Source: Saccharospirillum sp043196875 (GTDB lineage: Bacteria; Pseudomonadota; Gammaproteobacteria; Pseudomonadales; Natronospirillaceae). From it: DNA of 64,000 nucleotides. The position numbers and the translations under genes were made by a program. Position 1 is the first letter of the stretch; every line of letters begins with the position of its first letter. A model generated the notes under the pieces. That model was not told where the DNA came from. It did no database searches and saw nothing but the letters and a program-made list of their open reading frames with translations. Location of the stretch: positions 806,001 through 870,000 of the forward strand of contig NZ_JBEBMX010000001.1 in NCBI RefSeq assembly GCF_043196875.1. The letters run 5' to 3'. Of this stretch, positions 51,453-59,456 are shown piece by piece.

Positions 51453-52112
51453 TCAGGCACTCATTTCATCGGCGATCTGACGCAGCGCCTGCTCGAACAC
51501 TTCCGGCGGCTGACCACCGCTGATGGCGTACTGATCATTCACAATGTAGGTCGGCACCGATTGAATGCCCAACTGCTGATAGCGTTCTTCTTCGGCGCGT
51601 ACCTCGGCGGCGTACTGATCACTGTCCAGCACGGCCCGGGCGGCGTCGACATCCAGACCGGCTTGTGCCACCGCCTCGAGAATCACGCTGCGATCATTCA
51701 CGTCTTTGGTGTCAGTGAAATAGGCCTGGAATAACGCCATTTTCAGATCAGTCTGGTGACCACTGTCTTTGGCCCACAGCAGCAGGCGATGGCAATCGAA
51801 GGTGTTGGAGGTGCGCATTTCATCGCGGAAGTTGAATTCGAAACCGGCCTTGGCGCCCATGTCGGTGATGCGCTGATGATTGGTTTCGTATTGCTCATCC
51901 GACATGCCGTACTTGTCTTTGAGCATCTGCCGGTGCGGATTGCCACCGGCCGGGGTATCCGGGTTCAGTTCGTAAGCGTGCCATTGCAGGTCGATGTCGA
52001 TATCGCCTTGCAGACGTTGCACGGCAGTTTCCAGATTCTTGTAGCCGATGGCGCACCAGGGGCAGACGACGTCGGATACCACGTCGATTTTCAGTTCTTT
52101 AAGGTCACTCAT
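51453..52112 (-). CDS. DsbA-family oxidoreductase, FrnE-like
   Basis: A thioredoxin-fold protein of 219 residues without signal peptide, hence cytosolic. The CxxC motif is CPWC at 17-20 (VVSDVVCPWCAIGYKNLE), as in FrnE/2-hydroxychromene-2-carboxylate isomerase-like proteins. The cis-Pro loop is QSVPTYIVNDQYAISGGQPPEVF. It may act as a thiol-disulfide oxidoreductase or isomerase. The ATG at 52112 has GGAGAAG about 5 nt before it; a longer reading lacks homology. Confidence 0.87.
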   Translation of the reverse strand: MSDLKELKIDVVSDVVCPWCAIGYKNLETAVQRLQGDIDIDLQWHAYELNPDTPAGGNPHRQMLKDKYGMSDEQYETNHQRITDMGAKAGFEFNFRDEMRTSNTFDCHRLLLWAKDSGHQTDLKMALFQAYFTDTKDVNDRSVILEAVAQAGLDVDAARAVLDSDQYAAEVRAEEERYQQLGIQSVPTYIVNDQYAISGGQPPEVFEQALRQIADEMSA

Positions 52113-52283
52113 CTTGCTTCTCCACGCTGGCACCCGGCCAGGTTCGTTGCGATAAAGGGTGTTGGAATAGACGCTGCTGCGCATCCTTTGTTCCATCGTG
52201 ATCGGTCAGATGGGGCAGGCGCTGGCAAGTTGCAAGGCCGAGGCTTAGTCTGGATGGCATATCCACCTCACCGAGGTGATTCT

Positions 52284-52397
52284 ATGAATGACAATGACAA
52301 CCGGCCCAAACGCATACCGCACAACTGGAGCTATATTGTTGTCGGCGTTATCCAGGGCCTGCTACTGACCTTGCTGATTCTTCTGCTGATGCTTTGA
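52284..52397 (+). CDS. 37-residue single-span membrane protein
   Basis: GAGGTGAT precedes an ATG that opens 37 codons. A polar N-terminus (MNDNDNRPKRIPHNW) is followed by one membrane helix, YIVVGVIQGLLLTLL and a Leu-rich end. The ribosome site, the net positive N-terminus and the clean helix support a real small protein. It stands between two minus-strand genes, so it has its own promoter if real. Function unknown. Confidence 0.55.
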   Translation: MNDNDNRPKRIPHNWSYIVVGVIQGLLLTLLILLLML

Positions 52398-52406
52398 TCG
52401 GTGGCG

Positions 52407-53390
52407 TTAAAGACCACCCGCGCGGACTTCCGCGACCAGGGTTTTGGCACTCAGCCAGGCATCTTCCAGTCGATCGCCCAGAGTCCAGTCGCCGGCTAAT
52501 CCCAGTTTCAGCGAATCGTCCCACTGTGGCACCCGGGTTTCGATCGGGCCGGACCGTGCATACAACCAACGATGCTTGAACACATCTTTGGGTTCCGGCA
52601 GGTCAGAATTGCTGAGGTTGCGTAACAGGGTTAACCCCTGTTGCTGCAGGAGATTATCAGCGGCATCCAGATGATTGGCCGACCAGTGTGAGGCAAAGTG
52701 CATCAACCAGACTTCCATGGCAGCGTCGCGGCCAGGTTTGGCAGAATCGCGCGCCGCCCAGTCGATAACCCCTTCGCGGACAAAGATAGCATCCGGCTCG
52801 ACACCGGTTGGTTGATCAAAGGCCATGGCCAGCGCCCAGGTGGGTTTCATGCTGGCATTACGCAGCGGCACTTCGGCACGCGCACCGGCCGGTAATAAGG
52901 CCAGACTTTGCGCCAAGGGCGCGGTCAAAAACACCGCATCAAACTGGCCGTAGTGTTCACCAGCGTCGTCCCATAGCCGCCACTGTTCACCAACACGTTC
53001 GAGCCGATCGACCCGGGTCTGGGTAAATACATCGATGCCCTGACCAAAGCCTTTAATCATGGCGTTCATGCTCGGTGTGCCGACATAGCGCCGCCGCTCA
53101 TCGGGCGAGGCATGCAGGCCATCGCGATTTAACAACCAGGGTTCAACATCCCAGGGCGCAACCCAACCCTGTTTGCACCAGGTGTCGACCACCTGCTGAA
53201 ACTGTTCATTGCGAACGGTAAAATATTGCGCACCGTGATCGACCTGCCAGCCATCGCGGCGACGCGTCGCCAGACGACCGCCAATACCACGGCTTTTCTC
53301 AAACACCTGACAATGATGACCGGCATCGATAAATTCACGAGCGAGTGTCATACCGGCAAGACCGGCGCCGACAATTGCAAAGACCGCCAT
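52407..53390 (-). CDS. FAD-dependent NAD(P)-binding oxidoreductase, renalase-like
   Basis: A flavoprotein of 327 residues. The FAD Rossmann motif AIVGAGLAGMTLAREF is at the N-terminus, followed by VFEKSRGIGGRLATRR, and the C-terminus GLAGDWTLGDRLEDAWLSA binds FAD. HGAQYFTVRNEQFQ near 65 is typical of the renalase-like amine-oxidase branch found in proteobacteria. Its substrate is not known. The ATG at 53390 has GAGGAG 6 nt upstream. Confidence 0.85.
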   Translation of the reverse strand: MAVFAIVGAGLAGMTLAREFIDAGHHCQVFEKSRGIGGRLATRRRDGWQVDHGAQYFTVRNEQFQQVVDTWCKQGWVAPWDVEPWLLNRDGLHASPDERRRYVGTPSMNAMIKGFGQGIDVFTQTRVDRLERVGEQWRLWDDAGEHYGQFDAVFLTAPLAQSLALLPAGARAEVPLRNASMKPTWALAMAFDQPTGVEPDAIFVREGVIDWAARDSAKPGRDAAMEVWLMHFASHWSANHLDAADNLLQQQGLTLLRNLSNSDLPEPKDVFKHRWLYARSGPIETRVPQWDDSLKLGLAGDWTLGDRLEDAWLSAKTLVAEVRAGGL

Positions 53391-53532
53391 GCAAGGCTCC
53401 TCTCGCTGACTGGACAAGTTGGAATGGCTCTACTCTACTCCCTTCAATTCGACATTCCAGACACTAAGATCACCTTTTATTCACAGCGCATGCCCCTATA
53501 AATGGGGTCACGCCTCCGCATTAGAGACAACA

Positions 53533-54162
53533 ATGACCGTTAAACAACGCGCCAGCGTCGGTATCCCACTCGGGGAAGCTGGTGTAGCTACCCGTTTCGT
53601 CACCTTCGACACCCTGAGTGATGGCAAGGAACATCTGGCCATCATCTATGGTGACCTGAACTCGCAAGAACCGCCGCTGGTGCGTTTGCACAGCGAATGT
53701 CTGACCGGAGATGTATTCGGCTCACAACGCTGCGACTGCGGCGAACAGTTAAAAGAAGCGCAACGGCTGCTGGCCGAGCAAGGCGGCATCTTGTTGTATC
53801 TGCGTCAGGAAGGTCGCGGCATTGGTTTGTACAACAAGCTCGATGCTTACGCTTTACAAGACCAGGGCATCGACACCTACACCGCCAACACCATGCTCGG
53901 TTTCGGCCACGATCTGCGTGATTTCACCCCCGCGGCGGAAATGCTCGAAGCGCTGGGCATCAACCGGATTCGCCTGCTGTCGAACAACCCGCACAAGGCC
54001 AGCCAGTTGGAAGAGCATGGCATTGCAGTGATCGATCGCGTCGATACCGGCGTCTATGTGAATCGTCATAATGCGGCCTATTTAAAAGCCAAAGTCGATC
54101 AGCAGGCGCATTCCATTCGTTTGGATCAACAAAACGACAGTAACGATTCCGAGCTGTCCTAG
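53533..54162 (+). CDS. ribA: GTP cyclohydrolase II
   Basis: RibA opens GTP to form 2,5-diamino-6-ribosylamino-pyrimidinone phosphate, the first step of riboflavin synthesis. The 209 residues (E. coli 196) include the zinc cysteines C56, C67 and C69 in SECLTGDVFGSQRCDCG, the active-site RQEGRGIGLYNK and the C-terminal NNPHKASQLEEHGI. The ATG at 53533 gives the usual MTVKQRASV start. The gene has an isolated position; no FMN riboswitch was found upstream. Confidence 0.95.
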   Translation: MTVKQRASVGIPLGEAGVATRFVTFDTLSDGKEHLAIIYGDLNSQEPPLVRLHSECLTGDVFGSQRCDCGEQLKEAQRLLAEQGGILLYLRQEGRGIGLYNKLDAYALQDQGIDTYTANTMLGFGHDLRDFTPAAEMLEALGINRIRLLSNNPHKASQLEEHGIAVIDRVDTGVYVNRHNAAYLKAKVDQQAHSIRLDQQNDSNDSELS

Positions 54163-54214
54163 CCTCGACTACCATCCATCCCAGGCTCAAACAAACACCA
54201 GCAGGAGCGCTGCC

Positions 54215-55132
54215 ATGCAGTATTTAGAGGAATGGCTGGAAGCCGATGATGGTCATTCGATTCCCATCAAAGTCTGGCGACCACGTCAGCCTGATCGAAC
54301 CTTGGTTATTGTCCACGGCATGGCTGAACACGCCGCGCGCTATGCGCCTTTGGCCGAATGGCTGACTGGACATCAGGTCGCGGTTGTCGCCTTGGAGCAG
54401 CGTGGCCATTCCGACGATTGCCCCGATGAGGATCTCGGTCATCTGGCCGATCACAATGGCTGGCAAAAAACGGTCAGCGATGTTGGTCAGGTCATTCATT
54501 ACACTCGGCAATTGGAACCAGGACTGCCATTGACGCTGCTCGGTCATTCCATGGGCAGTTTTGTTGCTCAGTGCGTCGTGCAGCAATTTGGCGACGATCT
54601 TGATGCGTTGGTGCTTGGCTCCACCAACCGCATCAACCGGCCGATGCTGATGGCATCAAAACAGGTGGTGAATTTGGTCGGTTTGCTGAGCGGTTTTCGC
54701 AACGCCAGTGGTTTTATCGAGACCGTCAATTTCGGATCCTACAACCGCCGCTTCAAACCCAACCGCACCGACTTCGACTGGCTCAGCCGCGATACCGCTC
54801 AAGTCGATGCCTACATCGATGACGCCTACTGTGGCTTCGCGTGCACGCCGCGTCTCTGGAGTGATTTGATCGGCGGCATGTTGTCGATTCGTCCCGAAAG
54901 CTGGCGCAAAGATTTACCGGTGCATCTGATGTCCGGTACCGAGGATGGTTTGGGTGAATGGGGCCACGGCATCCGGCGTCATATTGAAGCGTTAAAGAAG
55001 GCCGGCGTTCAGGTGGCCAGCGCCCGCTTATTCGAAGGCGGTCGGCACGAGTTGATTAACGAGATTAACGCTGACGAAGTCTGGCAGCATCTAGAGAGTT
55101 GCCTGGCCAGCAGTCAAACGTCCGCCGGTTAA
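54215..55132 (+). CDS. alpha/beta hydrolase, monoacylglycerol lipase-like
   Basis: A serine hydrolase of 305 residues with the lysophospholipase/monoacylglycerol-lipase layout. The oxyanion block is VHGMAEHAARYAPLAEWL, then EQRGHSDD. The nucleophile Ser lies in LLGHSMGSFVAQ (near 110), the acid Asp in MSGTEDGLGEWGHG and the His in EGGRHELINE. No signal peptide, so probably cytosolic. GGAG lies 8 nt before the ATG. It follows ribA by 52 bp, probably only by proximity. Confidence 0.87.
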   Translation: MQYLEEWLEADDGHSIPIKVWRPRQPDRTLVIVHGMAEHAARYAPLAEWLTGHQVAVVALEQRGHSDDCPDEDLGHLADHNGWQKTVSDVGQVIHYTRQLEPGLPLTLLGHSMGSFVAQCVVQQFGDDLDALVLGSTNRINRPMLMASKQVVNLVGLLSGFRNASGFIETVNFGSYNRRFKPNRTDFDWLSRDTAQVDAYIDDAYCGFACTPRLWSDLIGGMLSIRPESWRKDLPVHLMSGTEDGLGEWGHGIRRHIEALKKAGVQVASARLFEGGRHELINEINADEVWQHLESCLASSQTSAG

Positions 55133-55169
55133 ATCGCCCAGCCAGGTTCGACGCGCCAGTTAAGCCGAG

Positions 55170-56534
55170 TTACTTACCAATGCAGAAACTGGAAAAAATG
55201 CGCCCCAGCAAATCGTCGGAACTGAATTCACCGGTGATTTCGCCCAGCGCCTGCTGCGCCTGACGCAGATCTTCGGCTAACAATTCACCGGCCGCTGCGC
55301 CCGCCAATTGCTCACGGCCGGTTTCAATAAAGCGCTGTGCTTCATGCAGGGCTTGCAGATGGCGGCGCCGGGCAATAAAACCGCCTTCCTGAGTGCTGTC
55401 GTAACCCATCAGTTGTTTCAGGTGATCACGCAAGGCATCGAGACCCAGCCCCGATTGCGCCGATAAGCGCACGACGGGTGTGGTCAAAGCTGTGGATAAG
55501 CCTGGGGATTCCTGGTTCAGATCGATCTTGTTGCGCACCACGGTCAGCGCCGCTTCAGGCGGCAAACGATGTACGAATTCCGGCCAGATTTCAGCAGGAT
55601 CCACAGCATCCGTTTCGGTCGCATCGACCATGAGCAGGACCCGATCGGCTTGTTCGATCTCTTTCCAGGCGCGTTCAACCCCTAACCGCTCCACCTCATC
55701 CGGCGCATCGCGCAGACCGGCAGTATCGATGATATGTAACGGCATACCATCGATGTGGATATGTTCGCGCAACACATCGCGCGTGGTACCGGCGATATCG
55801 GTAACGATAGCCCGATCCTGACCCGCCAGCGCATTCAACAGACTGCTTTTACCCGCATTGGGTCGGCCGGCGATCACCACGCTCATGCCATCGCGCATCA
55901 GGCTGCCCTGATTAGCCGTCGCAAGAACACCTTGCAGATGTTCAGAGACAGCGTTCAGATCGGCCTGAACGCGACCGTCGGAAAGAAAATCGATTTCTTC
56001 TTCGGGAAAATCGATGGCCGCTTCGACGTAGATACGCAGTTCAATCAAGCGCTCAACCAGCGCCTGAACTTCGCGCGAAAAGGCACCTTGCAGTGAGCGC
56101 ACAGCCGAACGAGCGGCAGCGGTTGAAGAGGCATCGATCAGATCGGCGATGGCCTCGGCCTGGGCCAGATCGAGTTTGTCGTTTAAAAAAGCACGTTCGG
56201 AAAATTCACCCGGACGCGCCAGACGCGCACCCAGATCAAGCAGGCGTTGCAGCAGCAGATCGAGAATAACCGGGCCGCCATGACCCTGGAGTTCCAGCAC
56301 ATCTTCGCCGGTAAAGGAGTTAGGGCCGGGAAAATACAGACCGATACCTTCGTCCAAAACCTGGCCGTCGACATCGAAAAAAGCACCATGGTAGGCATAG
56401 CGGGGCGGCAGGTCGCGCCCGAGAATCGACCGGCATAATTCGCCGGCCCTGGGTCCGGATACCCGGATAATGCCGACCCCGCCGCGACCGGGCGGGGTGG
56501 CTAACGCACAGATGGTGTCTGTGGTTGTCGTCAC
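55170..56534 (-). CDS. mnmE: tRNA modification GTPase MnmE
   Basis: MnmE with MnmG adds the cmnm5 group at U34 of certain tRNAs. The 454 residues equal E. coli MnmE. The N-terminal formyl-THF-binding domain starts TICALATPPGRGGVGIIRVSG. The inserted G domain has GRPNAGKSSLLNAL, DIAGTTRD, DTAGLRD and NKID. The invariant C-terminal CIGK, with the catalytic Cys, closes the protein. It overlaps yidC by 4 bp, the usual order. Confidence 0.96.
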   Translation of the reverse strand: MTTTTDTICALATPPGRGGVGIIRVSGPRAGELCRSILGRDLPPRYAYHGAFFDVDGQVLDEGIGLYFPGPNSFTGEDVLELQGHGGPVILDLLLQRLLDLGARLARPGEFSERAFLNDKLDLAQAEAIADLIDASSTAAARSAVRSLQGAFSREVQALVERLIELRIYVEAAIDFPEEEIDFLSDGRVQADLNAVSEHLQGVLATANQGSLMRDGMSVVIAGRPNAGKSSLLNALAGQDRAIVTDIAGTTRDVLREHIHIDGMPLHIIDTAGLRDAPDEVERLGVERAWKEIEQADRVLLMVDATETDAVDPAEIWPEFVHRLPPEAALTVVRNKIDLNQESPGLSTALTTPVVRLSAQSGLGLDALRDHLKQLMGYDSTQEGGFIARRRHLQALHEAQRFIETGREQLAGAAAGELLAEDLRQAQQALGEITGEFSSDDLLGRIFSSFCIGK

Positions 56535-58207
56535 TGAGCCTTCTTCGCTTCCGCCTTTTCAAACTGGCGGTTAACGATCCACTGCTGGACGATGGTGGTG
56601 ACGTTGTTAACGAACCAGTACAGCGTCAGACCCGCCGGGAACCAGAGGAACATAAAGGTGAACACCACCGGCATCATCTTCATGATGCGCGCCTGGGTCG
56701 GATCCATGGTCGGTTGCTGCTGCATTTGCATCTGCAGGAACATGGACGCACCCATCAACAGCGGCAATACGAAGAACGGATCTTTGATCGACAAGTCTTC
56801 GATCCAGAAAATAAACGGCGACTGGCGCAGCTCAACCGATTCTTTCAGCACCCAGTAGAGCGCAATAAAGACCGGCATCTGAATCAGAATGGGCAAACAA
56901 CCGCCCATGGGATTCAGTTTTTCTTTGCGGTACAGCTTCATCATTTCCTGACCCAGCTGCTGACGATCGTCGCCATATTGCTCACGCAACTGAGTCATCT
57001 TCGGCGCAAACTTACGCATCTTCGCCATGGAGCGATAGCTGGAAGCCGTCAACGGGTAGAGCACAATCTTGACCGTCAGCGTCATCAACACAATCGCCCA
57101 GCCCCAGTTGCCGACCAGCGAATGCATAAGCTCCAACAGATGGAACAACGGCTGGGCTGCCCACCATAACCAACCGTAATCGACGGTCAGATTCAGGTTT
57201 GGAGAAATGGCTTCCAGACGTTCCTGAACTTTCGGACCCACGTAGAGATCGGCACCGGTTGAGGCACTTTCACCCGGGGCCAGAGTGACCATTGGCGATT
57301 GGAACCCGGCGTAGTAGAGGCCGTTATTCAGCTGACGGGCGTAGTAGTTATGGGTCTGATCACTGGCCGGTATCCAGGCCGATTCGAAGTAATGCTGCAG
57401 AAAGGCGATCCAACCACCTTCCTGGCTGACCCGGAAGGTTTCGTCTTCCATATCGCCGAACTTGATCTTCTTGTAGCGATCATCCGGGGTGGTGGTCGCC
57501 ACACCCAGATAGGACGCCATACCAATGCCGCCACCCTGGCTTGGGTCATCCGAACGGTCGCGCTTAATCTGGCCAAAGAGGTTGGCACTGCGCGATTCAC
57601 CTGAGTTGTTGGTCAGATCGTAGCGAACATTGATCAGGTAGCTGCCGCGGGTCAGGGTGAACACCTTGTTAACGACCAGACCATTGTCAGCCGCGTAGCT
57701 CAGGGTGACCGCCAACTCATCGCTGTCTTCCGACAGACGATAGCTTTGTTGTGCCGCTTCATAGCTGGCACGGCCGTCGGTATCGATACCGTCTTCACCC
57801 ACCAAACCACTCATGGCGGTGTAGGTACGTTGCTGGTTTTCCAGAATGGTGAAGGGGCGATCAGGCGTATTCGCATGCTGCGGGTATTTCGGCAGGCTGG
57901 CGAAGACAATATCACCGCCGTTGAGATCAATGCGCAGATTCAACACATCGGTTTGCACATCGATCACTGTACCGCTAACGGCAGAGGCGTTTTGAACCAC
58001 TGCGGCGGTCTCAGCGCCATCTTGCGATACTGACGGCACTTCACTGCTGCTATCAGCGACAGCCGCAGGAACTTCGCTCACAGTCGATTGACTGCTGACG
58101 CTCTGTTGTTCCGAAGCTGAATCCGAGTAGTCGTTGGACCACTGCAAAATCATTATATAAGAGACCACGGCAAGACCCGCGATCAGGACGATACGACGCA
58201 CATCCAT
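56531..58207 (-). CDS. yidC: membrane protein insertase YidC
   Basis: YidC inserts and folds inner-membrane proteins with or without SecYEG. The 558 residues carry an N-terminal span (RRIVLIAGLAVVSYIMILQW), a large periplasmic domain (about 60-340) preceded by a Ser/Val-rich linker, and five C-terminal spans including WGWAIVLMTLTVKIVLYPLTASSYRSMAKM and the hydrophilic-groove Arg in the second of these. It overlaps mnmE by 4 bp. The small yidD gene normally found between rnpA and yidC is absent. Confidence 0.96.
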   Translation of the reverse strand: MDVRRIVLIAGLAVVSYIMILQWSNDYSDSASEQQSVSSQSTVSEVPAAVADSSSEVPSVSQDGAETAAVVQNASAVSGTVIDVQTDVLNLRIDLNGGDIVFASLPKYPQHANTPDRPFTILENQQRTYTAMSGLVGEDGIDTDGRASYEAAQQSYRLSEDSDELAVTLSYAADNGLVVNKVFTLTRGSYLINVRYDLTNNSGESRSANLFGQIKRDRSDDPSQGGGIGMASYLGVATTTPDDRYKKIKFGDMEDETFRVSQEGGWIAFLQHYFESAWIPASDQTHNYYARQLNNGLYYAGFQSPMVTLAPGESASTGADLYVGPKVQERLEAISPNLNLTVDYGWLWWAAQPLFHLLELMHSLVGNWGWAIVLMTLTVKIVLYPLTASSYRSMAKMRKFAPKMTQLREQYGDDRQQLGQEMMKLYRKEKLNPMGGCLPILIQMPVFIALYWVLKESVELRQSPFIFWIEDLSIKDPFFVLPLLMGASMFLQMQMQQQPTMDPTQARIMKMMPVVFTFMFLWFPAGLTLYWFVNNVTTIVQQWIVNRQFEKAEAKKAQ

Positions 58208-58314
58208 AATCAGTTTCCAGTCAGATCATTCATCCCGGAATCGCGTAAAACCGCCGTCTGGTCAGTAACATAAGCCAGATTTGGAAAAGGAAGGCAGTTG
58301 GCACCGGGCTGGGT

Positions 58315-58370
58315 AAAAAAGCGCCGAAATGGTACCTGTCAAAGGGGGGATTTGCCAGCCAAAAGGCGCT
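58315..58370 (-). terminator. possible terminator between rnpA and yidC
   Basis: On the minus strand AGCGCC (overlapping the rnpA stop) can pair with GGCGCT across a long inner region that holds weaker TGG/CCA and CTG/CAG pairs, followed by six Ts. It could reduce read-through into yidC. The long loop makes it a weak call. The remaining gap to yidC (58208-58314) shows nothing clear. Confidence 0.4.
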
Positions 58371-58750
58371 TATTCAGCCGCGACGGATTGGCTTTTGTGC
58401 CAACGCCGTGTGAGGCGCTGCAGTTGTTTGGTGATCAGTCGGTGCAGTTCTTCTTTACTGAGCTGATCAATGCCGGGCCGGGCCATCAAAATGATGTCCA
58501 GCTGAGGCCATTGGGCATACTGAGTGCGGAAGATTTCGCGGGCAATGCGTTTAACGCGATTGCGGGCGACAGCGCTACGACAATTCTTACGGGAAATAAT
58601 AAAACCAAGCCGAGCAGGAGCGTCGGGATTGGTTCGAGCCAGTAGCAACAGTTCAGGGCAGGCGGCTTTGACATCAACCTGGTCAAACACCGAACGGAAA
58701 TCCCCGGCTGTCAGTAGACGATGGGCACGAGGATGTCCGTTTAGAACCAT
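58370..58750 (-). CDS. rnpA: ribonuclease P protein component
   Basis: RnpA is the protein subunit of RNase P, which matures tRNA 5' ends. The 126 residues include the RNR motif region SRKNCRSAVARNRVKRIAREIFR and FDQVDVKAACPELLLLA. The ATG is 1 nt after the rpmH stop, so it depends on translational coupling with rpmH. Confidence 0.94.
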   Translation of the reverse strand: MVLNGHPRAHRLLTAGDFRSVFDQVDVKAACPELLLLARTNPDAPARLGFIISRKNCRSAVARNRVKRIAREIFRTQYAQWPQLDIILMARPGIDQLSKEELHRLITKQLQRLTRRWHKSQSVAAE

Positions 58751-58751
58751 C

Positions 58752-58886
58752 TTAGACGGTCAGAGCAGCCCGTCCGCGAGCACGACGACGTGCCAGAACC
58801 TTACGACCGTTCTTGGTAGCCATGCGGGCACGGAAGCCGTGAGTACGCTTGCGCTTCAGGACGCTGGGTTGAAATGTACGTTTCAT
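58752..58886 (-). CDS. rpmH: 50S ribosomal protein L34
   Basis: A 44-residue protein reading MKRTFQPSVLKRKRTHGFRA and then ARMATKNGRKVLARRRARGR; it is universally conserved and unmistakable. It lies at the head of the rpmH-rnpA-yidC-mnmE block. A candidate promoter lies at 58980-59008. Confidence 0.97.
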   Translation of the reverse strand: MKRTFQPSVLKRKRTHGFRARMATKNGRKVLARRRARGRAALTV

Positions 58887-58979
58887 ATGGGTTCTCACCA
58901 CAAGATTGGGAAGCGAGGCTTCCGGTTAAGGCTTTGGTTCGATGCAGACAGAGCACCGACCCCTGAATTTGGATCGCGG

Positions 58980-59008
58980 ATTCTAAAGGCTTTGTCGTTC
59001 TACTTCAA
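58980..59008 (-). promoter_or_regulatory. candidate rpmH promoter
   Basis: On the minus strand TTGAAG and TAGAAT are separated by 17 bp, 94 bp before the rpmH ATG. Both hexamers differ from consensus at one or two positions. Confidence 0.5.
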
Positions 59009-59224
59009 TGTCCATTTTATGTTCAATCGTCGATCTGTGTGAGTGAGACAGATAAATAAGATCATTAGGTAAGGTATGTATGAAAGGATTGTATGTATTT
59101 GTTCATTGTTAGTGCGGCCAAATTCTGTGCTTAACCGTAAAAAACTCTTATAAAACAAAAAGATAGGACGATGATATCCAGGCTGAGAAGGCGGGAGTTA
59201 AATGGGCACGACCGGTGTGCGAAC

Positions 59225-59313
59225 TGTGTATAACCAGCCAGGTTTTCCACAGCCTGAGTTGTTCATCCGCTTTTCAGGGGTTGCACACAGGCTTGTGAGC
59301 CCGCTTACCCACA
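59225..59313. other. DnaA-box cluster; probable oriC or dnaA control region
   Basis: Three DnaA-box-like 9-mers occur within 89 bp: TTATACACA on the minus strand (59225-59233), TTTTCCACA (59243-59251) and TTACCCACA (59305-59313). A poorer one, TTGCACACA, lies at 59281-59289. AT-rich DNA at about 59035-59170 could be the unwinding element. Pseudomonads have oriC in the same rpmH-dnaA gap. The whole gap 58887-59456 holds no gene. Confidence 0.55.
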
Positions 59314-59330
59314 GATCTTTCCAAAGCCAG

Positions 59331-59358
59331 TTGACTGATAAGTCTTTGATTCTTTAAC
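59331..59358 (+). promoter_or_regulatory. candidate dnaA promoter
   Basis: TTGACT and TTTAAC are separated by 16 bp, 99 bp before the GTG start. The nearest DnaA box lies 18 bp upstream, so DnaA could repress or activate its own gene. Confidence 0.4.
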
Positions 59359-59456
59359 CAAAAAAGCAGTTACGTCTGAGAGGCGGTAACGACTGGCAAG
59401 GGCCCGGCGGTCAAGTTAGAATGGCAGGCCATTTCCCAGACCCGTTCGGAGTGTCC

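Noticed and set aside
53491..53510. CCCC-TATAAAT-GGGG hairpin before ribA, considered as a riboswitch part
   Set aside because: The gap is too short for an FMN riboswitch and lacks its conserved core; the hairpin is small and unsupported.
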